Both the position numbers and the translations under genes were made by a program. Positions 22,302-35,454 of a DNA stretch of 64,000 nucleotides are shown piece by piece. Position 1 is the stretch's first letter, and each line of letters opens with the position of its first letter. The notes under the pieces are model-generated. The model did no database searches. It worked only from the letters and a program-made list of their open reading frames with translations, and had not been told where the DNA came from. This stretch comes from Psettodes erumei. Lineage: Eukaryota > Chordata > Actinopteri > Pleuronectiformes > Psettodidae. Location: positions 620,001 through 684,000 of the forward strand of contig JAFBJZ010000456.1 in the NCBI GenBank assembly GCA_016785225.1, in the 5' to 3' direction.

Positions 22302-25300
22302 ATGGACACACCGGGGAGGATAGCAGCTACACCGGACGCCCTGGACTTTACGGTGGAAAACGTCGAGAAGGTGAGTTTGTTTTTTTTTTTACCACGACAA
22401 CTTGTCAGTACCCTGTCGTTTTATATAAAGCACTGGGTGTTCGTGGGCTTGATAAGTCGTCATGTTTCAAGCGAGAAAAACAGCCTGAGGAAAAAAAGCA
22501 CAAGAGCTGTACTTGCATTGTAATCAATGTTTTCGTTGGGATAGATGATATGTCTGTATCTGCGTATAGGGACTGAGATCGTCTTTCCCCAATAGACACA
22601 TTCTCGGGTTGAATTCAGAAAGAACCAACAGACGAGAGCAATATAACAAGTTTGTAGCCCGCCAATTCTTTGCCATATCTGTCATTACGAAATGTATGTC
22701 TGGGTCTTGTTTTTCCGTGTTGGATTGGATGTGCGTGTGCTTTGGCAGTGCCGATTGTGGCTGCCGGGTCGCTGTCATGAATCTCTCTGCTGGGTGGCCG
22801 CTGACTCCGACGAGAGAGGATGGGTGGGGAGACAATGGGGAGGATGGAGGGAGAGCCAGAGTGAGAAAGGTGCTCCTGTGGAGGAGCAGAGTTGATGTGA
22901 TGAGATGGATTGGGGGATGAGGGGAAGGAGGGAGGGAGGGAGGAGGGGTGGGACAGGGTCGATGTCTGTGACACTGCCTGTAAAGGGGGAGGAGGGGGGA
23001 GAGAAGAGGTTGGTGATGCGACAGATATGATTAGAGGCAGGTTTGAGGGAGAGAAGAGCATTTCTGTTGGTAAAATGGCTCGGCTTGATACTGTGGCTTC
23101 TGGGTAAATACAGAGGAAGAATGTCAAACAGTGAGCGAGGGGCCTGTCTCCCTTTGGACAATCTTTGGTTTCGTTTGTTAGTGTTTCATTTTTACGGATG
23201 AAGAGAGTGATGTCTGTGAGAATGTATTGTTTTCAGATCAAACGGGGGGGGGGGAAGAAATTTTGATTTAAAGTTTGCAAAAACACTACTACATATTTTA
23301 AGCATACCTAAGTAAATGCATTATTAATGTGACTGACAGGGTCATAAATGATTTGTTATCATGTATAGGGCGATCTTTTATTTTGTCAAATTAACTATAC
23401 CCTACCTCATACATTCGGATGGAATATTTCATTACGTCAATCTATTTTTCATTGGGTTTTCCAGTATGTACATATCTCAGCTTCAGTGGCAGCGAACCAT
23501 TGCTCGCCTCAAGCGATGGTGTGTGACATTCATCAAAAAAAAAATGAATCTGAGCCACATGACCGTTATACATTCAGCAGCCTTCAGTGATTAATTTAAT
23601 AACCTGAAACTGAGGATGCCTGCTGTGTTTAAATGTTAGTGTAAGGATAGATACATAGAGTGTACATTAAGAAAAAAACATAATAAAAATGACACATTGT
23701 GTGTGACGTCGTTGGAGTGTACGTTAAAAGAATCAACTCTGACTCTCTTTTTCAAACCTCTTTTAGAATACAGAGAACATAACGAAGAAGCAAACAATCA
23801 TATTTTCTCTTTTTTTTATTTTGCTTTCTTTGTGAGGGTTTTTTTTTATAGTTGAAGGTGCAATTCGTGCAAATTTCAGATTCTGTGAAATCAGCATTAA
23901 TCTGCTACTAGAAGTACAGCACGTCAGTAATCCCATTAACTGATAAAACACAACAAACAGCAGCTGAAGTATCATATCCCAGGAAGGCTACGAGCACTTC
24001 TGTAATTACACTGCACCTGCATTTCAGAACTGATGAGATATTGCTCCTCTAAAGCTGAGCTCTATTCAGAAAGCATATTTGGGTGAGATGTTTTTTTTTT
24101 TAAATCAATATGGCTAGGATGACATGGTTGCACTTGATTGCTCATGGAATTAGCTTGACGTTGTTCAGTGAGTGGAATAAGTGGGAGACGAGAGCTGTTC
24201 TTTTGAGTCCACGTGTGCGCCTAAATGCATCATATTATCATCTGCGCCGGGCCACCAGCTTAATGCCGTCGATGTTGCTTTTAGCAGTAATTTTATTATC
24301 CTCTCTGCCAGTCCCAGCAGCAGGCAACTGCAAACGCTCGCACCGCCAGCGCACATGTCGTGGCGTTGACATCGAGGACATCAGAGGAAAGAGAAATTGC
24401 GCTCCTCACTCGACCATGAGAGCAACTGCAGTTGCTAAAAGTGTAAAATTTAAAAAACTAAATTAATTTAAAAAAGACCAGCAGTGCAGAATTGTCACTT
24501 TTGTACAGTGGAGCTGTGGTGGAGATGATGGTTCCTGGTCCAGTATTTGTATGTGTCCAATAGAAAGGCCTTTGTTCAGTCTGGGGTCTGTGAAACAAAG
24601 TACCACATTGTCAATAACTTTGGGTATATAATGAACGGGCTGGTATACTGCCGTAAATTTAGGCTTTCCTATAATTAGCTGCAGCACTGCAGTCGCCCGA
24701 GCAAGTGGATTTTGAGCAAATTCCGAACTCTCCACTGTGCTGCTGGTCGGGGTTTTTGTCATCCCTCCCCCCCCGAGACAAACGACTGCTCTATCACCAG
24801 AAAGACGCACGGCACGGTACCGGGTCAGCGTCTTGCTCAAGGGCACTCGGTCAGGGGCGGCTTTCTGTCGTTGTAATTATCTGCAACCATCCGGCCAGCC
24901 CGCTGCCCACGCGGGATGCCTTACGCAGGAGGCCCGTTCAGTCGCGCTCGGCTCCCAGGCTCTTTGCTAGCGACGCACCTCTGCCATTTGGAAGCTGTCT
25001 CCTGGCAAAGCTTGGATCTGATGTACGTAAGTGCTGCCCTCCTATGAAATAGTTTTTATGGGATTTAAAGCAGAGGAGATGATTCAGGCTGCCGGCAAAC
25101 ACACTGCAGAACATAGCAGGGCAGAGAAATCCAACACGGAGACATATAGTGTGGTGTATCTATTGAGTGGGTCTGTGGTGGCATGGGAGGCTGTTTCAGA
25201 AGGAAAAGGGGATCATGGTGAACATTACCATCCACTTATTGACAGAAATACACAGAGGCTCAAGGTAGAGCACACATCCTGTAGGTTACATGATACACAT

Positions 25301-27973
25301 GCTAGAGTGTGCATGCTTTTGGGGGGGGGGGGGGGGGTACCGGAGGAAATTATTCATGTTACTGAGGTTTGCATGTTGGTACAAGAGTATATTTACGTTT
25401 TTGATATGAGATTTTGTCACCACTGGCAACATGGTATTCTTAATATCCGCCTTGGCAGCGCGCTGTCCAACAACCGCCCGCGCACACTCTCACGCAAACT
25501 ATTCCTCTTTGTTCCCCCGTTAATCATCGCTCCTCTGCCTGCCTTTGATTCTCCCAGTTATAGCGCGGCGTCATGATGGGTCAGCGGTGCGAGGGCCGCC
25601 TCCAGCGGCACGGCACCGGCGCCGCGACCACTTTGAGCGCGGCGCCCCGTCGGACGGATGGCTGGGAATGGTGGTGAACCAGTGGCAGACGGGTGTCGTT
25701 GCCTCCTGCGTATGAACAGTGGGCAAAGAGAGTCCAGTGTGTGTGTGTGTGTGTGTAGGCTCCTGCATTTATGCCTCACAAACAGCTGAGAGGAGAGAGA
25801 GAGAGATTTCGATGATATTTACTAAAACATCGTAATAGAACTGCCCCTGCTTCGAAGTCATTATTTGCGGATAACGGCTCCTCCCTCATTGATCTGCTTT
25901 GTATTTTTCCTTCAGAGTGCAGGTACTGTCGGGTTCTTTTGTTAATGCAGCTCGTGGGCACACGCTGTAGTCATCCCCCATCGGGCGCGGCGGTGAGCGC
26001 ACAAGTGTGTGCCAGCTACAGTAAATCCGTGGTTACGTGCGGGAGCAGATGGTGGGTCTTTTCTGACCGAGCCCCGTTTTTTTTTTTTTTTCCCAATCGC
26101 GTCCCTCCTCCCTTCCGCCTGCTCTTGGGAAAGGACAGCGGAGGAGGCTCACGACCCCTGACAGCGTCTGCCATGAGCGCGGCATCCTCAGGTGAAGCCA
26201 GGTGGGGCAGGTTGGCATCATCTGGGGATACAGTTCGCCGCCTCAGCTGCAAACAAACATTTCTAGGGGTGTGCGTGCTTTTTGCTTGTAAAAAGAAAAA
26301 TTCAAATAACAGACAGTTGCAGTTAGCAGAGGTAACTGCGGCGTGTCAGGCTGGCGACTTCTGGAAGGAGGCGGACGGCGGTGCTTTGCGTGAGGACGAA
26401 AGCGGCAGAGAAGATGAACAGGCTGTTTTGCGTCGCTCGCTTTGATAATAAACCAGAGGAAGGACAGACGCGGTCAGACACAGATGCGGCGCCGCTTGGG
26501 ATTGGACGGGGGCAGCGGACTGTAGTAATGATCCGCTGCTGCTTGGATCTCCGATATCGCAGCCGGCTAACGCAGGGGGGAAAAAAAAACAAACAAACGT
26601 GTTGCGTTAATGCTTTTCACAATGAAGGCGTGATAATGAGCCACGGGAAGAGCTTGGCCAAATCGCGACACAACATCACGTTCGTGCGTCACCACATTAA
26701 CATGTAATATACAGTACTCGCCGCACGTTCTGTATCTGCACCTACAGCATCCTCTCCCACACACGTGCACAAACGCCACCCGACTCTTTGAGAACAGGCA
26801 GCTCATTAACGCCCAGCCAGCCATGTTCGGCGGCGGGTGCGGCGAGGGGAGACGGGTAATTGTGCTGCGGGATGGCGGGCGGCGGGAGGGACCACCAACA
26901 CCTGAGACCCTCTGGTTGCAGTGGGTGGCGGCGCCACATTGACGTTCCTCTCCGCAGCGTTGTCGCACTCGTCGCGGTTTCTTTACAGTGTTACTCATCC
27001 TCCCCCTGTTAAAACAGACTAAACTCCTAATGAGGGACTGGGGGAGAAATGTGGATTTTACAGGCAGGCAGACGCGAGGCGACGGCGCGCCGCTGGATGG
27101 AATGAAAGCGGATGTTATCCCGGGCCGGAGGGAGAGAGTGACTGGCGGTGGAGGAATTGATGCGAGCGGGCTTCGGGGGTAAAAGACGAGGATCAGAGGC
27201 TCGCCGAATAGATTTTTTTTCTTTTCTTTCCCCCCGCGTTGCTTGTCAGACACTTAGCGATGGCTGCCGGCCGTTTTAGTTCAGTGAGCATATACGCAGA
27301 GCGTGTGTGTGTGAGACAGAAAAAAAAAAACAGGCATATTTGCAGAATAGTGCCTAAACCTCTCCTCTGGCACTGCCGGGATTAGAGGTGTCCGTCTAAT
27401 TAATGCTCCCGTCCTCCCTCCTTGTATTTTCCTCTCCTGCACTCGTCTTTGGTTTTCCTCCTCCTCGTTCTCCATACACTCAAGTCCTCATATTACACAG
27501 CTGTACTTCACAGAGTGCTGTTTTCAGGTCACTGCTCTCTCCATTGTTCCTGTTTTGTTCGCTAAGCTCTCCACGACGTGGTCTGTGCTCTTCTGTTTGC
27601 GAGTGAGGAAAAAGATGCCCTCCTCCCCCGAAGGTCACCTGCTCTCCCCACCGTACGAGCGCGCTCGGCGTCTCTCGGCCGCTCTCCTCGCGCTGTTGTG
27701 AACGCGCGGCGTGTCCCGGCAAACATTTCTCCTCACCTGGGCTTAGTCCAAGCGAAACTGTTGAACCGTCCGCCGATTGAAGCCTTTCGACGTTTCTCAG
27801 CCCCTCCTCTTTTCCGTCTCCTTCCCTTTCAGGCCCTCCACCAGTTGTACTATGATCCCAATATAGAGAACAAGAATCTGGCCCAGAAATGGCTAATGCA
27901 GGCTCAGGTCTCGCCTCAGGCCTGGCAGTTTTGCTGGGTCCTGCTGAGCCCGGATAAGGTACGGTGTATGCAT

Positions 27974-28004
<31 letters not shown>

Positions 28005-30769
28005 AGGGCACGCTCACTGTTGTTGTATTCACACCTGTACCCAGAGCTGTCTGCGGTTAATTCCACGTACCGACAGGGCCGACCGCGCTGAAAACGCATT
28101 TTGTGCCCCTCGCCTCCGTCTCTCTCGCAGGTGCCCGAGATCCAGTACTTCGGCGCAAGTGCGCTCCACACCAAGATCTCTCGCTACTGGTCGGACATCC
28201 CCACAGACCAGTACGAGTCTCTGAAGACCCAGCTGTTCTCGCAGATCGCCTGCTTCTCCTCCGGCTCCAAGATGGTGCTCACCCGGCTGTGCGTGGCCCT
28301 GGCCTCTCTGGCGCTCAACACCATGCCGGAGGCCTGGCCGGGCGCAGTGGCGGAGATGGTGCGGGTGTTCCAGGAGGAGGGGGGAGGGGTGGACGGGCGG
28401 GCGCGCTGCCTGGCGCTGCTGGAGCTGCTCACCGTCCTGCCCGAAGAGTTCCAGACCAGTCGCCTGCCGCAGTACCGGAAGGGGCAGGTACGTCTGCGGG
28501 CGGGAGCTCCTCCCAGCTCTCAGGCTGGTGACGACCACCAAAATCATAATTGTACTAAGTCTATTTCATGTCAGGAAACTTGCTTTTGTTGACACATGAT
28601 ATTCAGAGAGGTTTGGCCTGTTTTGTAAATTTACCAAAACAAAGAATTTATAGTATATTCCAAAAAGCAAAAGTATTAAAAAGTCAATTGTTCTTCTTCT
28701 TAATGGCACCAGTACAGTAAAACTTGAAACCCGGGTCTGCGTGACCCCACGTGAGCGGCATGCTCGCAGCCTAACCCCCGTTCTTGCCCTCCCTGTAGGT
28801 TCGGGGCGCCCTGGGCCGGGAGTGGGGGTCGGTGTGTCCCTTACTGCAGCAACTGCTGCGACGGACAGACAGCCCCGGGGCGGTGAAAGCTCGCGTGCTG
28901 CGCTGCCTGTCATCCTGGGTGCTGCTGGACGTGCCCCTCAGCGAGAGCGAGGGCCTGGTGCACGACTGCTTCAGCGCCCTGCCCGACCCAGAGCTCTTCG
29001 ACACGGCGGTGGAGGCCATAGTCAACGCTATCTCGCAGCCCGACTCCCAAAGGTGCGCAACGCCATTGGAAATTACTTGAATATCATTTCGGTTCTATAT
29101 ATCCAAAGTAAACGTGCAAGACTCGATGGTAATTTCACAGTACAAATATGTGGCAGTGGTACTCATCATGATATGCCAATCCAAGAAAGAGGCAGAAGAA
29201 AGGAAATGATGCTGTGGGATGAAGGCTTGTCACGGTAATGGAGCAAAAGTGGAGGTAGAGGAGAGTGAGAAGAGAGGAGAGAGGGGAAAAAGAAGCATCA
29301 GACAGGGTGGGCACTGGAAGGGCGTTCGGGAGGGATGGAGGGAAGGAGGGAGGGATTGATACAGGGCAAGTTGACTGCCAGGGGGAGGAGAGAGGCATTT
29401 CTCGGTTGGCTGGTGTTGCTATGGTTACAGAGCTGGGGAGAGATGTCATCATGCCCTGGCTGATTCAGACATGGCAGGCACCCATTACCCCTCCCCGAGG
29501 GAGGGGGAGGGAGGGAGGGAGGGAGAGAGAGAGGGCAGGGGGGCGACGGGACGACGCAAAGAGAAGAAAGAGGTGCCGTGAGAAAGGAGGGAGGGAAGGG
29601 CAAGGTGTGAACGTGTGCCAGAATAATAGACTTCATCCTCCATACCTTCACAGGCATCTGTGAAGCTGCTGCCGACAAGTCGGCTTAAGCACGGTGACAT
29701 TGCGCCGAGCAGATGGCGGGAAGGCGATTAATGGCGGTGGAGTTACAGGTAGAACCGCCTCGGCGAGCGTTCCCAGGAGAGACCGCGTTCGTTAGAGATG
29801 GGATTCCGCTTTCCTTTTTTTTCTTCTAAACTTGACTCCTTTCAGTTCTTCTTGTCAATTCCTTCCCCCTTTTCTCTAAAGCCGATCGCGGCCCGGTGTC
29901 ACGTTTGGCGGCGCTTGTCGGATCCTCCCAAAAGTGTTGACGGCCTCATTAGCGGCGTCTCTGGAGACACGCGTGGCCTTTGTTTGCGTCGGCGCACGGT
30001 GTGATTTATGGGGACACATTTGAGTAGCTAAATTGTGTTTCTTGTTGTCCGCATCTAGGAGCCAGAAGGAAAACAAATGAGTCTGTTAGAAGACCAGCCC
30101 GAGGTTATTTTTTTTCCTCTGTCGTCTCTCGGAAGTCATAGCCCACCTTTTTTTTCCGACTGTAGATTGTACTTTGTTTATTCTGTCTATTTTATCTTCC
30201 CTGCCTCTTTTCTTTGGGCCCTTCTTCCCCCTTTCTCTTCTCTAACAATCAGCGCTGAGCCCTCCTCCCTGTCTGTTGTTCTCTCCCTTCTGTTTAAACA
30301 CATTAGAGTCAACTCATTTGGGGGGATGCTATTGGTCCAGCTGCATCCTGTTGCCAGGCAACCCGTTTCCCCCTGTCTTGGAGTGTTGCAGTAATTGCAG
30401 AGGGGATCAGCGGTGGGGGAGGGTGGGGAGGTGGAGGGAGGAAAGCGGGAGCCGGGGGATGGAGGGCGAACGTGCGGAGCAGCAGGGCAGGGAGCAGAAG
30501 AGGAGAAGGCGGGCAGCTCCGAGTTACGGGAGGGGAACCCGCAGCAGACGTTCCCCGGGGAGCGTCCGGAACGCCGTCTCTTATGAGGGAAATGGGGAAA
30601 CGCATGCAAATCCATTCTGCCCATTTAATCGCCTCACACTCACACACACACACACACACACACCCAGTCCTCTTTTGTGGAGCGAAGAGTGCATGACCTG
30701 CATCTGCAACACACCTTGTTAAAAATGAATGATCCTCTGAGTGCATGAGTGCAGTTGGCCATTCACATA

Positions 30770-30807
<38 letters not shown>

Positions 30808-30876
30808 CAGTCTCAGTCAGAGTTAAGTGCAGTCGGTCCCCACGCTGCTCTCTCAGAACACGGGGGATGTCGGCCG

Positions 30877-30928
<52 letters not shown>

Positions 30929-32453
30929 ATAGACTTCAGATGGAGGCCAGATTCATACACGTCACGTGTCAGCAGGGTGGAGCTCTCTCCAGAGAAGGCT
31001 GAATCAGCGTGGGCTGCTGAGTCGGGGACTTGGCTTCGTAACGCAGGACCCTAGATCCAGCTCTTCGGCTCGTATGAGTGCCTGAGGGAGTTTAGGAAAA
31101 TAAATGCTCCGGAGGACCACGCTCATTTAACCTGGTGGGCAGAGTATGCATCGCTTTTGCTGGCCACTCCCTGGCTACTGCTGCTCTTTAAAATATTACC
31201 TTAACGCTGAACCAATCAGTTGGTTAATCAGAAGATGAAAATATGAATTATTATTTAAATAATGATTTATTTTCAAAGCAAAAATGCCAGTCATTATCTT
31301 TTTGAAATTCCACGATTGATCCATTTATTTTTGATTTGTATTCATTTTTTTCCCCAAATATTGATAAAGTCACACCCTTGCCGTGTCACTGATGAATATT
31401 CATCATCCTGGACCAGCTTCCTTATTGATGTTCTCATGAAAGATGAAGCTCCGCCTGCGTACCACAGGAACCCCCCCAGGGCTGACACACACACACACAC
31501 ACACATAACAAGGTTTACATTTACAGCAGTAACACATGCGCGTAATCTCCTCGGTGACATTCAGGCGCACGCATGCACGCACGCGCTCGCCCTTCATCTT
31601 CAAATGTCACCCCTTCACTCGCCATCATTAGGGATGACAGGACCATGTTGTCTGATGTTGTCACATGAGCACATCTGAGCCTGTGTTGAAGGGTTTATTC
31701 TTGTGTGTGTGTGTGTGCATGTCTTTCTATGCTTCTGAGGACACATTTTGTCAGTTTGACACAATCATTGTGAGAATGTGTGAGGATGAGAATTAGATTC
31801 CAGTTAGACATTCAGTTGTGAGGTTTAAGGTTAGGTCAGGGGGCTAGTTAACACACAATGTCAAATGAGTGTCCTCACACGAGTATAAGATCATTAAGAA
31901 TGTATGCGTGCCAGCACGTTTGTGTGTTTTAGCTGGAGTTGGGGAATTCTGGACGGCTGAAACCGCTGGAAGAAGACGGAAGAAGTTGACAGCAGCGCAG
32001 CTCTGAGCCGGAGCTTTGAATAGATTTGCTTGGTTCCCGGGTAGATGTGTGGGTTTTCTAGGGGTGGGTGTGCTGGATCAGAGGTTGAACTGAGATTTGA
32101 TTTGAAGGGAAGAAAAAAACAAACAAACAAAAAAACACTTGTCTTGAGAAGGAGCAATAAATACATCAACCTAGCTGTGAGCGGTGTGAGTCACTTTTCT
32201 TTTCCCCGGACGAGGCTCGACGGCCGGGCGCGCGATGCCCCTCGCCCCCTGCGCCGCACTGTGACTGGCTCAAGGCTCAATTTCTTCTCGTGTTTGTGTG
32301 TCTGTGGGTTGCAGATATGTCAACACTTTGCTGAAACTGGTTCCTCAAGTGCTGGCCCTCCAGGATCAGCTCAGAGAGGCTGTTCAGAATGGAGACATGG
32401 AGACCTGCCACGGTATCTGCCGGATCGCTGTCACGCTGGGAGAGAACCATTCC

Positions 32454-32488
<35 letters not shown>

Positions 32489-35224
32489 TTTGCTCTCGTA
32501 CATTTGTCTTGGCCAGGCTGATTCCCTTACACAACTCAGTAATTATTCAGTCGTAGGAGGAATTCAGACATTCTCTGATTCAATTACGTTGAAAGCAACA
32601 AAGCTTTCAAGCTCGCTCTCTCTCTCTCTCTCTCCCTCCAGGACTCTGTTGGAGCAGGTGGATCACTGGCAGGGCTTCCTGGCTTTAGTCAACATGATCA
32701 TGTTTTGTACAGGCATCCCCGGCCACTACCCGGTCAATGAGACCACAAGCTCCCTCACGCTCACCTTCTGGTACACCCTGCAGGTAAGGGATGTTAATAT
32801 CTCATCTCCTCATTAACTCTAACTCAATATGAAAGTAATGCTTGAAAAAAAAAGGGGGGGGTCACTGCATGTATTCCAACTGCCACGATTTCTCTAGACA
32901 CGTAACAGCGGCTCACAAAGCGAGCCTTGCTCGTTTATATTTGACAACACTCAATAAGTGCTTGCCTGCAACAGTCATCTTGAGACAGACGGATAAAAAT
33001 GTTAAAGCAAAATGTCTCTGCTCATCCTGATAGCATAAACATGATATGTTTGTCTGTCTGTCTGAAAACATTTGCTTTTCTGTCTTCTGTATTATCCAAC
33101 ATAATCAGTTTCTGGGTTTATCTGAGCTGGTAATGGGAAGATATTAGATGACTGTGTTTTTTGTTTTCAAGGAAAAACTGAGGTTAACTTGAGTATCTGT
33201 CAATAGCGTTTGTGTGGGGAAACACTGCGCAAAGCCAGAGCAGATGGTTTCAGTCGGGGAAGTGCATCAAATAATTTCATGTTCCAGCCCTGAGTGACTG
33301 TTCTTCTTGTCCTGTCATCTTGTCCTTATTCCTCCCTCCCTCCTCAGGATGAAATCATGTCGTTTGAGTCGGACAAGCAGGCGGTGTATCTGCAGGTCTA
33401 CAGGCCGGTGTATTTCCAGTTGGTGGACGTTCTGCTGCACAAAGCCCAGTTCCCGTCCGACCAGGAGTACGCATCCTGGTCCTCGGACGAGAAAGAGCAG
33501 TTCAGGATCTACAGGTGTGTGTATTTCTGTTTGCGTGCATTCGCATGCCTGGCCCCGTCCCGGTGCTTTGTACGTGCCCGTTTCTGCTGCTGCGCTGCTG
33601 TGTGCAAGTGACGGCCTGAGAAATTACTCGCTGACAGGATGATTGGTCAGCAAATGGGTGCGTTTTTCTCTAATAGACTGACTCTCGCCCAGACTGGCGG
33701 CTGAGAGGGGCAGAACCCGTCTGGCAGACCGCTGCACGAATACGGTTTTCAGCATAGCGCGCCCATAAATTTTTTGCGCCTGTGCCTCGCTGTCCTTTCA
33801 GGGTGGATATCTCAGACACACTCATGTACGTGTATGAGATGCTGGGAGCAGAGCTGCTGAGTAACCTGTATGATAAACTGGGGAGACTGTTGACTAATGC
33901 GGAGCAGCCTACTTCATGGCAGGTGGGTGAGACGCACGCGCGGAGATCATTCGAACTCTTATTTCGTTTTTAGCGTCACGCAGAAGCCGGTAGTACAAAA
34001 TGTGTCACGCTAGATTTAATAACCAATTTTTGAGGAATTTTCTTTTTTCACACCATACGTGTGTGGAAAAACGCACACATATGGGCTTAAAATATTTGTT
34101 GCGTTGATTTTGAAATCATTCTCACTTTCCGCGGCTCCTTTTTTTTTTCTATTCAAACATTCCCTTCCTCCAGCACACAGAAGCTTTGCTGTACGGCTTC
34201 CAGTCCATAGCGGAGACGATAGACGTGAATTACTCGGACGTCATCCCGGGCCTGATAGGACTCATCCCCAGAATCAACATCAACAACATCCAGCTGGCGG
34301 ACACAGTGATGTTCACAATAGGTAAGATGATTGCAGGTTGTATCGCAGCAGATGAGGTGTCATTTCGACGTGCCGGTGGTTTCTGATTGGGTATCTGAAC
34401 TGGTCTCCCCCCCCTCAGGTGCTCTGGCTGAATGGTTGGCAGACCACCCGGTGATGCTCAGCAGCGTCTTGCCCTTGGTGTTACAGGCTTTGGGGAACCC
34501 AGACCTCTCCGTCTCCTCCGTCTCCACGCTCAAGAAAATCTGTAGGGAATGCAAATATGACCTACCACCCTACGCAACTAACATAGTAGCTGTCTCTCAG
34601 GTATGTGCACACATGTATACTTCCTTAATATGCCACATTTATATTTTGTAGTAGAGCCAATGATAATCCATTTTAACAGTTTCTTTCTTAGCACGCTTTT
34701 GTGATCTACCTGTTTTCCAGGAATAACATTTACTCTTTGAAATCACTTCAGCCTCATCATTTCGGAGCTATTTTTTTCTCTCTAATTTGAGAGGGTTTTG
34801 TTCAAAAAATAACAGAAGCATAACTCTGACTCTTTTCTTCTCTTCTCCTCAAGGAGGTGCTTATAAAGCAGATCCACAAGGTCAGTGTTTGTCACACTCG
34901 CGCTCTTTCTGTTTCGGCATTTTCTTGACATTTAAATAAGCGATGCCGCGAAAAAGTCTAAAGATGACAGGTTAGGCGTTGTGAGAAGTCTGTGCGTGCA
35001 TACAAATGGCTCCAAGCTCCCGTGGCTGAGCCGAAACTGAACCCGCGGCCGTCTCCTCCTGCAGACGAGTCAGTGCATGTGGCTGATGCAGGCTCTGGGC
35101 TTCCTGCTCTCCGCTCTCCCTGTGGAAGACATCTTGAGAAACCTTCACTCTCTCATCACCCCTTACATCCAGCAACTGGAGAAGCTAGCGGATGAGACGG
35201 TGCGTATACAGGGCAATGTGTAAC

Positions 35225-35259
<35 letters not shown>

Positions 35260-35423
35260 GGGCGGACCTGGACTCTGGCCAATAGGAACAGGCCTTGTGT
35301 CTGTGTGATGTCACTGCAGTGGAACATTTCTCTGTGGGACCAGATTGGATTTGACCCTGCACCATGGGCTAGTGACTCACATGGAAGTAGCAAAGGCACA
35401 TTCTCTCTACCTCACAAAACCAA

Positions 35424-35454
<31 letters not shown>

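Noticed and set aside
25031..25576. 181-codon open frame on the plus strand
   Set aside because: Contains a G17 run read as glycines and no recognisable domain; intronic noise.
26567..27253. 228-codon open frame on the minus strand in ipo13 intron 1
   Set aside because: It lies in GC-rich DNA where stops are rare, has no recognisable similarity, and no splice or start context supports it.
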